Assembly (NCBI GenBank): GCA_030568195.1
Contig: JAJLTO010000011.1
Span: 62,001 to 126,000, forward strand
DNA: 64,000 nucleotides
From: Dipodascopsis uninucleata var. uninucleata
Taxonomy: Eukaryota > Ascomycota > Lipomycetes > Lipomycetales > Lipomycetaceae
Reading direction: 5' to 3'
A program made the translations under genes and the position numbers. The notes beneath the pieces were generated by a model. It saw only the letters and a list, made by a program, of their open reading frames with translations. It had not been told where the DNA came from and did no database searches. Positions 45,636 through 55,452 of the stretch are shown here, piece after piece (position 1 is the stretch's first letter; every line of letters begins with the position of its first letter).

Positions 45636-46477
45636 TTAATCTCTCTTCAAAGCGTAGTACTCTACTTTCACACCTTCCTTAGTCACGATCTTTATCTCGA
45701 GCGCATCACCGACATGTATATGTCGTTCAGTAGCGCCACTGAATGCATCTTTCACCAGTTTAAGGGTCTGATCTAAAGTTAGATAAGTTGCATGTTTAGG
45801 CTGTCCAGTAGCAGGATCCATCTGGTTCTTAAAATTGACCTGATTATCGAGGAAGGGCATAATCAAACTAGCAGCCGCACCACCAGCACGACATTGCTCG
45901 CGCTCGTAACTACCAACCGGATCAAAAGAGTAGACGGCACCTCTACCTTCCTCATCTAATCCAGCAATAATTGTATGTACGTAATAAGGGAAAAATCGCT
46001 TGCCATAGAGCATGGTCTGGACTAGCCGTGCGCAAGAAGAAACAGCAAGTGGCTTGTTATGATTGTACTGATACCACTGCACTCTTTGGCCCAATCGTCG
46101 AACAAGAGTCTCACCATCGGCTGAAAATCCATTAGCTGAAATCACCATCGGAGAATCGCATGGTAGCGTATGAATTTTAGGTTGAAATCTCGAATTAATT
46201 GAATATCCAGTAGTATGCCGAGTATCGCCTGCAAGGACAGCAAAATCTTCACCTGCGATCGCAAGAATGGTTCCACCATTATCTATAAATCAAATCCCAT
46301 GACAGGATTTATCGCCATTAGATTTCTTATTTCCATCATTATTGGCTTTCAATATATATCCAATATGTACATATACATATATATTTCAAACATACCTGAA
46401 TATGGATTAAATTGGTGCTCTATTGGTGCTTTGGTCACATGTGAAGTTGCCGGATCGATGAACGGTTCTGAATACAT
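45636..46477 (-). CDS. PRE7: 20S proteasome subunit beta-6 (Pre7/PSMB1), 2 exons
   Basis: This is a structural, non-catalytic beta subunit of the 20S core. Exon 1 is 46477-46396 and exon 2 is 46282-45636; the 113-nt intron has a GTATGT donor and TATAG acceptor and splits the Asp codon in FNPYSDNGGT. The 242-aa product matches yeast Pre7 (241 aa) almost end to end: APIEHQFNPY, ILAIAGEDFAVLAGDTR, MVISANGFSADGETLV, LYGKRFFPYYVHTIIAGLDE, YSFDPVGSYEREQCRAGGAA and the final YYALKRD. An N-terminal active Thr is absent, as in all beta-6 subunits. The frame remains open upstream to 46705, but the Met at 46477 is the one that aligns with the yeast start. It is divergent from the HINT gene with 464 bp between start codons. 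I saw no PACE (Rpn4) element. Confidence 0.96.
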
Positions 46478-46941
46478 GTTGGTCGTACTTCTGATGGGCT
46501 TGTATATAACACCAATTTTCTTTGTCGCAATATTTTCTTCTCGTGTGCAGTCTATGTTGATATCAGATCCGTTATCGAAGCTTTCAAATATGATAATTTT
46601 TTGACGGATTCTGACACTAATATTCTGATCCACAGACTGGAGTACCGTTTCTTCTGTTGGTTTGTAGAAATGTGGAAGCCGTGTCATTTTGTCGTCTCTT
46701 TCCATGCATTTAGGGTATATTGGAACTTAGTTACCCTACCTTGCTTATACTTGTGGCTTGATGCGCATGGCTGACATCTATGGCTGAGCTTCTCCGCGCC
46801 CTATTTCGTGAGTGTTCGATGACCTAAACGTAGCCAATTGATCCTTCTTGCGAAACCATTAACGGAAATCTATTTGATATATTTCGATCTTTATTTTGCT
46901 CTACTTAATAAATTATAGTCTATGTATGGTCTACTTCAAGT
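46478..46941. promoter_or_regulatory. Shared divergent promoter of PRE7 and the HINT gene
   Basis: The 464 bp between two start codons must hold both promoters. AT-rich sequence precedes each start. A minus-strand open frame (46478-46705) continues upstream of PRE7 but has no family support. No recognised element is visible. Confidence 0.55.
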
Positions 46942-47615
46942 ATGGGTGATTCCTTACAAAGTTCCTGCGTTTTCTGTGATATCGCATGTCAGTGTCCTCC
47001 TAGAAGTTTAAGCGATAGTAGTTCATATCCAGCTTCATTTGACACTAACAATATTATTCTATCAACGGAGACTTATATTGCTTTCTTGGATATTCAACCA
47101 CTTATATCTTCAGAATGCCATGTTTTAGCTGTTCCGCGAAAGCACAGTCCTAAATTGTCGGACTTTGATCTAGCAGGTGCAGAACTATCACAGCTTGGAG
47201 AACACCTAGCACTTTTAGCGCAAGCTGTTTGTAATGTATTTAAAGTGGATGACTACAACATAATCCAGAATAATGGTACTAATTCTATGGCAGGAGATAT
47301 TCTTGAATTACTGTAACCGTCTACTAACTCCAGTTTACATGCCTCTGCATAGGTGCCGCCGCCGGTCAAGTTGTACCTCACGTCCACTTTCATATTGTTG
47401 CTCGACGATCAGAATCTACAATCAACACAGATTCACAGTTAGGATATCCTGCATCCTCAGAAAGTACTTTTGGGAATCAAATTCAGAAGTCAGCTTTGAT
47501 TTTCGGCAAAGGTCCAAGACATGATCTTGACGATGATGATGCTAAACAGAAGAGACAAGCACTGCGCAAATATTTACAAAACCAAACTTCCAGCAAGATC
47601 AGTGTAAGACTTTAA
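46942..47615 (+). CDS. HNT1-like: HIT-domain nucleotide hydrolase (HINT type), 2 exons
   Basis: The enzyme probably hydrolyses adenosine phosphoramidates or related nucleotides. Exon 1 is 46942-47275 and exon 2 is 47353-47615, giving 198 aa. The donor is GTACTA, a poor match to consensus, but the branch TACTAAC and acceptor CATAG are good, and only this splice restores the conserved NNGAAAGQVVPHVHFHIVAR. The HIT triad is His121-x-His123-x-His125, with His123 the expected nucleophile. Cys9 and Cys12 (CVFC) match the zinc pair seen in many HINT proteins, and AFLDIQPLISSECHVLAVPRKH is the expected first half of the fold. The acidic C-terminal extension (DLDDDDAKQKRQALRKYL) is typical of filamentous fungi, longer than yeast Hnt1 (158 aa). 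Confidence 0.88.
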
Positions 47616-48689
47616 GGAACTAAGCAACAAACATATCTAACTAAGCAATAACTGAAGCAATAGCTGCAGTAATATTGATCTGTATATAGTATAGTAGCGA
47701 CAGCTATCAAAGAAGACGAGATATAGGTCATAAGCAGTAATACTGAAAAAAAGCAGATCAGATAACTAAATCTTATTGATCTCAAGAGTGAAATAGAGGA
47801 AATTCAATAAGTATTAATTATATACATACGCAAAATGAATCATAAATACTGCAGAAAAACAAAGAGAAAGTTTGATATGGTGCTGGCTGAGATAGAAAGA
47901 AATAAATATATCCCCAGAAGCTCTGAGACAGAAGGATGAGCAAACAACTGAACACAAACAAATACGTACAAACATATAACTGAAAGCACTAGAACCGAAA
48001 GAGCAGAGATCAGAATAATTATATTCGAAGTTCGTTAGAACCTGTACTAGTATCGGTCGAAGGGAATATGAAATTGGCAAGTCGAATAGAAAAACCATCC
48101 TTTTACTATAAGAGCAACTAGAAGAAACAAAATACCTTCGAAACGGTATAATCGGCAAAAACTTATGCTAGATAATTATGTTTCCTTTAAATGAATAAAC
48201 GAACCATGCATCGTTCTGCAACGAACTTCTCTAAAGTTGGTCAGCGAACAAATGAAAATACAATGCCTCCTATATCCTCCTATATCAAATTATATTGATT
48301 GTCATTACCTCTTAAGACAGAAAACTGTTGATATAACCATTAAATATAAGCAAACGAAACACATTTATAACCATATTTTATGAAAAAAAATTAATGTGAT
48401 ATCCTTATTTTTTCGATTCTCTTCCAGACTTGAATTGAAAAAACAAATTGACTGAAATATCAGATCTGTTCTGCGTTCTTAAAACATTTAGCGCAGCGTA
48501 TCACATTGTTGATAAGCAAATTATACAAAACCCGGAAGAAAAACAAACGATATATAGCCTACCAACAAACTAGGGGAAAAGGATTGATTAAATCAAATAT
48601 TTCTTGAAAATGAAAATAAAACATAAAGGGTTAATGAAAATAAAAAAGTTTTCAAATTCAATTACTATCGCGTACATGCCATCGCGTCC
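47616..48689. other. Convergent intergenic region, purine-rich on the plus strand
   Basis: This 1.1 kb lies between the HINT stop and the cyclin stop. It is AT-rich, with A/G clearly favoured on the plus strand. It presumably carries both 3' UTRs. The ORFs here are not supported. Confidence 0.55.
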
Positions 48690-50452
48690 CTACTCATCGG
48701 CTTCATTCTGTTCAGAGTCGTCAAGATCATTTGGTGCAGGTGCTCCTCGAACACGCGACTTAGCCCACTGACGAGCAATAATGGATGCTTTCATAAATCT
48801 TTTACTGGCATATTTCTTGAAAAATGCCTCGTGAGTCACTGGCTTGACTAAATAGTCAATCATTAAGTTGCAAACAGGTTGTATCTTCTCCTCGGTATAG
48901 CCACCAGAATAATGAATCAAGTTCTTATCCCATGGTGATCTCTCTAGGATAACGCGTGCCAGATACATAGCAGTCGCGGCAACATGAGAAGGATAATATT
49001 TCATGAATCGATGGTCTAACAATGCAATTTCCATTAAGTACTTCGCAACTGTACGAGTCTGTATGTCATAATTGTCCGCCTTCGAGTTGCGTCGTAAAAA
49101 GTTCATAGGATTAGGATAAGAAAGATTAAAATCAAGAACTTCCAAAATGAAAGTCTCTGCCTTAAGAATCTCTTCTTCCGAGTAACCGCTGTCTGCAACA
49201 TAAACAAAGTTCTGGATGGATGGTGAGAAAACCTCCTCGTATTTAGCCGCAATAAACATTCCTGTTATTCCTACGAGCTGAAGCTTGTCCAAGGTCACTA
49301 GTCTCTCAGATAAGAATCTGTCAACTATATTAACGGCAAGGAACAGAGTTTCTGGTAACAGCCTGAATTTTAAGTGAACTTCAACGAGCCAATCGATCAG
49401 AATGTCACGCATTTTCCAGGATAAGTCACGCTGTGAATCCATATAGCGTGCGTTTGGCATGGTCCGCACCTCGAGCTCCTTCATATAATCGAAAATCTCG
49501 TTAACATATTCAGCAACCATAGTAGGATCATCCATCTCTTCCGCATCAAGATCATCCCAGTCCCGTGTCTGTACATCTTCTTGTAATACAGGATCCTCTA
49601 CTGAAGACAAAGAAGTCATCTCTTTAGATGAATTCTCGAGTTGCATAGGATCTTCATTCTCTTTATTACTGTCAGATTCTTCTTCGACTATGTCTTCGAT
49701 AATCGATTGCCTGGTCAATGATGTGGATGACGAATCTGATAATACTAATGTAGATGAAGGATGCGCAGAAGCATTTTTTACACTTGAGCTTGACTTGGCT
49801 CTTACTGGAACTGTGCTATTATTAACTGATCGCAATGGAGCACGCTTTCGACGCGTTGATGCCCCAACTTTACCATTGGAAGTAGTTGATGACCACCTTT
49901 TTGACTGCAAGCCAGTCTCTTCGTTTGTAACTTCTTCGCGTTCCTTTTCCTCGGTATTCTTTACAGTACGCGACCTTGAAGATATAGTCGTGGATGATGT
50001 TGTTTTCACAATTTTGGCGGCAGGCTTGCCACCCTTCTCCCCAGGCTCGGCATCCTTATGGAAATTGCTCACATCACCTAGAGCAGAACGCTTTCTGGTA
50101 TTTACTTGACCATTTGCTTGCTTAGAAACGAGAACATTATTATTGCCAGCCAGACCAGTTTTGGATTCAAGTGCGGCGGCTTTTGCCCGTGTTACCCGCG
50201 TACCTTCGCTGATTTTATTCTCGTCGTAGCCACTTGCAGCAGATATTCTAGCTGATCGTCTCTATGAAGAAGAAAATAATTTGTAGTTATTAGTAAAACT
50301 AATCTTTCCTGGAATTATCCTTGGTTTAATTCATTTCAACCATTTCGCGCTAACACAGCCAACTTTATATTCACTGCAGTTGACGTCTTCATTTGCGACG
50401 CGCAACCTTGTAATTTATCCTCATCCAACTTCTGACGTACCGTATTTGCCAT
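48690..50452 (-). CDS. CLB/cdc13-like: B-type mitotic cyclin, 2 exons
   Basis: It would activate the mitotic CDK. Exon 2 is 50261-48690. The frame is open upstream of the first good Met and runs into acceptor TTCATAG; the best upstream exon is only 12 nt (50452-50441, ATG GCA AAT ACG followed by GTACGT), giving MANTRRSAR, like fission yeast cdc13. The intron is 179 nt with a TACTAAT branch. The product is 527 aa. A destruction box RSALGDVSN occupies residues 62-70. The region about 75-220 is Ser/Lys-rich and acidic. The cyclin folds follow: MRDILIDWLVEVHLKFRLLPE, FLSERLVTLDKLQLVG, FIAAKYEEVFSP in the first; YYPSHVAATAMYLAR in the second. An MCB-like ACGCGT lies at 51083-51088, 630 bp upstream, compatible with cell-cycle control but possibly chance. 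Confidence 0.9.
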
Positions 50453-51532
50453 CTCAGCTATGTCCTTTTATGTTCTGAAGAAAATAGCCAGAAGAACTAC
50501 TAGATATCTGACACCGTATATGCGTTCTGCGCCTGTAAAAATTACAGAACTTCTAGTTTTCTCGGTAGATGCAATTCTATTATGACGAGCCCAGCAACTT
50601 AAAAGTGTAGGTGTAACCCTCTATCTGACCTACAGGAGAAAAATAATATGTTAATACAAACTATTTAAACACGCTCCTGTAAATAGTTGAAATGTACGCA
50701 TAGTCAAACAAGCTTCTTTATTTGCCCACTCATTGCTGTGAGCAAATCAATCAAAGTGATTCCAAGAAATGCATGAGCCGAAGAGGCATTAAAACGATGT
50801 TTAACTGCCCCGTCTCCAAACTAATTTCAGCAACTATGAAATTACAGATTCTCCGAAGTTAATCCTTCCAATACATTCATCTACTAATACCTATAGTATT
50901 CAAGTACTATTTGCTTGAAACGTGGACGAAATAACTGCTTCTCGTCACGTTCGTTTATATTCCTCCTAGGTGCACTAAATTTCACTTCGCCATCCACCTC
51001 GAAATATGCATTTAACTCACCTTAAAATATATGCCTATATCAGTCTATTGGCACTCTTGGATGGGAAAAGTTGCGGATCTGAACGCGTCCTTCATTCAAC
51101 TATTATATTATAAACATAAAAATCTGCGAATGTTGAGGTCTCCTACTTGAGTTTCTAAAATCCCCGTGAAGTACAAATAATTTTCAGTGATTTTTAACGA
51201 AAACAAGAATGTTTGTGTATTTTTGTCGCCCTGGCAATGTTAGGTTCTATTTACTAATTTCCGCTTTCATATCGATGTCAACATACCCGACTTCTACTAA
51301 GTAACTTTAGGACCACAATAAGTAAATTCTAGTACATCACGTGATAAATCCAACTCGAGATAATTTTGTCTCGATTGAATTTCTAATTTTTTTTTTTAGC
51401 AAACCAGCAATTAAAGGTAAATTTAGTAATGAAATCAAGTAGATAGGTTGATTCACGAACTATCGGGTCATAAAGTAGACTTTTTAGTGATACTGAAGCA
51501 CGAGGTATCATATAAATCTCTTCATCAATATC
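50453..51532. promoter_or_regulatory. Divergent promoter region of the cyclin and TRM11 genes
   Basis: The 1.1 kb between start codons contains ACGCGT (51083-51088) and the palindrome ATCACGTGAT (51336-51345). No gene is supported here; a minus-strand ORF at 51383-51568 overlaps the TRM11 start and is spurious. Confidence 0.5.
51336..51345. promoter_or_regulatory. ATCACGTGAT palindrome, Cbf1-type E-box
   Basis: A 10-bp perfect palindrome with the TCACGTGA core lies 188 bp upstream of TRM11. This is the preferred site of bHLH factors such as Cbf1. A real role is inference. Confidence 0.4.
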
Positions 51533-53188
51533 ATGAGGGATTATGTGATATTGTTGGCTCAAAAACATGAGTCGTTCAGAAAATCTGAGCTCGAATCACT
51601 AGCGGTGCTTTTCAACATTAATGTTGATCTGTCAAGTCATAGCGAACAGGTCAGTGATTGGCGCTTAACTTTTAATATATTTTGGGACGTTATATTTTGC
51701 TAATATTTTATCTAGAGTCCTTTGTTGTTCGTGACTTTGGAAAGTGAAATTGATGCAAAGAAACTCATTCAAAGATCTATTCTAGCCCGGTCTATTTATG
51801 AAGTATGGGGAGTTGCCTCGACTTTTGCAGATCTCCATAAAAGTGTGAAGGCAAATACTCATTATGAGTGGTACAGTATGTTATCTCATGATTATTTACT
51901 TGATTTAAAGGACTGATGTTGTCCATACTAGTACTAATACACTAAACGATCTAGATTACAAAGAATGTTCATTCAAATTTGACATTATAAGCTTTCAGCA
52001 TACACGTACAAAGGAAGAGCAAAGAGATATAATTGAGTCATTTGCATATATTAATTTTGAAGGTCCAATTCGTATGAAGAAACCAGATCAGGTTTTTACC
52101 GTTATAGAAGAGTATGAAATCAGTAAAGAATCTTCCGAGCGTTCAGAATTGAAAACAGTATGTTTTGGTCGTCTGGTAGCAGACAGTCAGCGAGATATCA
52201 TAGATAAATATGATCTGAAGAAGCGAAAGTATATTGGAACTACTTCGTTCGATGCAGGTAATTTTTTTAAGTACTCGTCTCATAGACCTCATAGTAGATA
52301 ATTAATTTTTAATATCAGAATTGGCCTTAATATCAGCAAATATTGGATTATGTGACAAAGGCAAGATTGCATACGACCCATTTGCCGGTACTGGCAGTTT
52401 TTTGGTCGCTGCTAGTCATTTTGGAGCTCTTGCTTTAGGTATGAATTCTCACTTGAGCCTTTTTGTGTGGTGTGTAGTCATACTAATGTATCGTATATTT
52501 AAAGGCTCTGATATTGATGGACGTCAGATTCGAGGCAAGAGTAAGAATAATATCACTACAAACTATGCTCAGTATTCTCTTTCCAGCTATTTCTTGGACA
52601 CCTTCATAGGTGATTTCACTCACAATCCGATCAGGCAAAATTTCTTGATCGATGCCATCGTTTGTGACCCACCATATGGAGTTCGCGAAGGACTGAAAGT
52701 TTTAGGATCCAAGAATGCAGAACGTTACGCAGATAGACTTCCCACACTTCTTCAGAATGGTGATATGTCACATCTGTAAGTATTCTCTATACAATATTAT
52801 ATTTATCTCTTATCAATGCTGACTGATTTTAAGTCGCCCGGATTATATCCCGCCCAAGAAGCCCTACCATTTTGATGCTCTATTAGATGATCTGCTATTC
52901 TTTGCAGCTCTACATTTGACTGATAATGGCAGGCTTTGCTGTTGGATGCCAACAGCTAATGAAGAATATGGTGAGCGCAATATCCCTCAGCATCCAGATC
53001 TTCTTTTGGTTTCAAATTGCGTTCAGGAGTTTAGTAAATGGTCTCGAAGGTTACTAGTTTATGTAAGGCGCCCTCGGAAAGATTTATCATCACATCACAA
53101 TGTAACAAAGATGACTCGTGTATATACTGAACAATTTAGAGACAAGTATTTCCGAGGGTTTTCGAAACTAGAGTCTAAGGCAATTTGA
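51533..53188 (+). CDS. TRM11: tRNA (guanine-10-N2)-methyltransferase Trm11, 6 exons
   Basis: Trm11, with Trm112, makes m2G at position 10 of tRNAs. Exons are 51533-51649, 51716-51875, 51955-52257, 52319-52438, 52505-52775 and 52834-53188, with introns of 58-79 nt; the product is 441 aa (yeast 433). All splices restore conserved sequence: MRDYVILLAQKHESFRKSEL, RSILARSIYEVWG, FVI-like TVIEEYEIS, DLKKRKYIGTTSFDAELAL, YDPFAGTGSFLVAASHFGAL, GSDIDGRQIRGKS and the catalytic DPPY (residues 288-291). The N-terminal THUMP-like region is followed by a Rossmann methyltransferase fold. This is the most intron-rich gene in the window. It is convergent with TRM13, 103 bp apart. The Leu in DLKKRK is encoded by CTG, supporting standard decoding. 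Confidence 0.95.
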
Positions 53189-53291
53189 TTTCTCTATTCA
53201 TTCTAGCTTCACCATTCATATGTACTATATAGATGCGTGTAATTATATAAAAAATAGAAGTAGAAGTTGTATTTTATTATACATATATAAC

Positions 53292-54911
53292 TTAAAGGGG
53301 AACCGCGACTAAGCATACATTCTCAGAAGATATTTCACGTTCAACGTACTGTATCATATTTACATCAAATCCATGATCTTCCAAGAACCGAATTCGCCCA
53401 TAATCAAGTATTTTTTGAACCTTTAAGCCTATCTCCTCTCTTTTTTCTATTGGTAGGCCAGACGGATGGCCTCCGACAGCATCTGCTTCCAGCTCTGAGT
53501 CATGAGATTCCTCATCACCTGCTTCATTGCCATCACAATCATCACCCGCTCCAACCTTCTTAGCAGATAGTCTCCGACCACATACATTCCAAGAACTCAT
53601 TTTGCAGAGAATTTTAAATCCTCGGTGATCTATATTATCTAAATAATTGGTAGGATAGGTTGAATAACTGCAGCGATGTCTGCAACATAATGCGATTTCT
53701 ATCCCTTTTAATGGCTTCAATTGATTTGAGTTCGATCGCTCATATAGACTGCGATAATTTACAAGACATTTCAAAGTTAAGTCTGTGGCAGCTCCACAAA
53801 GGTGTTTGGACACTGCAATAAATCCAGTATAGTTATTGTCACGCAATATTTCTAATTTGCTGCAATCTAAGTCTTTGATATCGCATTTGAGCCTCTCGAC
53901 ATAAGGACTTTCTTTAGAAGATCCTTCTTCTTGAGCATCTTTTATTATCTTTGAGTCTAATTTCATTCGTACTCCAGATCGATCTATCAGAACAAAAGCA
54001 GGACAGACTGGTGGATCTCGTTTGTATTTAAAGAGCAACGACTGATGTATATACTAAATTAAAAAATGCATCTAACTAAGTATACTCAAATTTCAATTAA
54101 TTGCATAGAGATAACGATTTTCAACTTACTCTAGAAAGCTCTCCTCTACCAGCACCAAACTCAATGAATATTCGATCAGATTCGAGCCCAGATATTTTTT
54201 CTAGCTGTGATATTAGCGATCCTTGCTGAATCGCATGTTTTTTGTTCGAGAGTTCATTCAATCGCCTATACAATCCATCATGGATCAATTGACTTATTGG
54301 TCTTTCCCCATATTTAATATGTCCATGATTCAAATATCTGTCGTAAATTTCATCGACATATTGAATCCATTTTAAATATTCTTCTTTCGTGATCACGCCG
54401 ACGGTTTCATCATCCAACGACTTCAGGTCAGGTCTAGTGACATTTATATCCTCTCTGAACCACTCCTCGGTTATTTGATTTGGCTTAAGAGCCGAACACT
54501 TTTTCAGGTGTTTAGAGAGCGCTGACGCTCTTACTGAATGGTTAGGATCCAATGGACAAGGTACTCTAGCGTATTTATCCTTGATCTCCGCTACATCTCC
54601 ATCACTTGATGCTTTTGCCGTCTATGCCGTGACCGCGCAAAATAGCGCCGAGGTTAGAAAAAGATTTTGTATCCCAAATCCTTGCTTTCTAAGCACGTTA
54701 CCTGTATATGCTGACAGCAAAATCGCTCGGTTACTTTTCTTGTCATGTTACACTGTCTATTGCCTTTGTGCGGAAGCAGGTATTCGCAGCGTAATCTCTC
54801 TACTTTAGGTCTTTTCGTCTCTTTCCCTGCTGCATAATCTAAATGTCTAATTTTTGTCTCTTCTGTTTTCGGTGACATTTTATCCACATTATTATTTCTG
54901 TCACTGACCAT
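53292..54911 (-). CDS. TRM13: tRNA:m4X modification enzyme Trm13, 3 exons
   Basis: Trm13 adds the 2'-O-methyl group at position 4 of some tRNAs. Exons are 54911-54702, 54621-54130 and 54053-53292; both introns (80 and 76 nt) are phase 0 with GTAACG and GTAAGT donors. The product is 487 aa (yeast 476). Residues 42-68 form the Trm13 CCCH zinc finger (CEYLLPHKGNRQC and FCCQH), and residues 92-112 the U11-48K-type CHHC finger (Cys92, His98, His108, Cys112). The methyltransferase part includes FIEFGAGRGELSRY, FVLIDRSGVRMKLDS, SKHLCGAATDLTL and IEIALCCRHRCSY, all Trm13 hallmarks. An acidic, probably disordered insert (about residues 405-435) interrupts the C-terminal part. It neighbours TRM11, another tRNA methyltransferase. 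Confidence 0.95.
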
Positions 54912-55452
54912 ATCGGATGATTTACTGGTTCACGAATGCAAAGAACAGGTAGTGGTAAGTTCATTTTGGGAGAAAAATTTGAATCAGATTTTACCTTTAT
55001 TATACAATCGTTTAATGCTTTCTAATATACACATGACTAACAAGATGGTACATAAAAATATTCGAAAGAAAATAGTAACACCATTTAAAATAACAAAACA
55101 GTAAATGCAGGAGCTTGAGTGAATATATGTGCAGAGACTTGTTTGCAGTCGAGGTAAAAGACTAACTATATGTAATATGGTGCTGTATACATCAACAAGG
55201 AATCAATACAATAATATGCAAAAGCAGTTTAGAATAAAATAACAAATGAACCAATAAAATCATAATATTTTTAAATAAATAAATAAACTACATAGTCTCT
55301 TTCAATTGTAGCACTTAGAAGCGCCCATAAAGCTCGGATGGCCCCGACAGTACATTCATTGTTGACAGAATGAGCCATTCCAAAATGAAATAATAACGGA
55401 GTATAGAGAGAACACTGGATGGTATGGTCTAAACAAACTCTGAAATCTAAAA
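54912..55452. other. Intergenic region between TRM13 and the 1472-aa gene
   Basis: The 0.5 kb holds the TRM13 promoter on the left and the 3' UTR of the next minus-strand gene on the right. It is AT-rich; AATAAA-like sequences occur. No gene is supported. Confidence 0.6.

Noticed and set aside
46478-46705. N-terminal extension of the proteasome beta-6 frame
   Set aside because: The open frame continues upstream, but the Met at 46477 aligns with the yeast Pre7 start and the extension matches nothing in the family.
47310-47352. Alternative donor GTAACC for the HINT gene intron
   Set aside because: It would keep extra residues after NNG and disrupt the spacing to the HxHxH motif; the GTACTA donor restores the family sequence exactly.
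49690-50109. 139-aa plus-strand ORF
   Set aside because: It is antisense to the well-supported cyclin gene and is a shadow of its codon bias.
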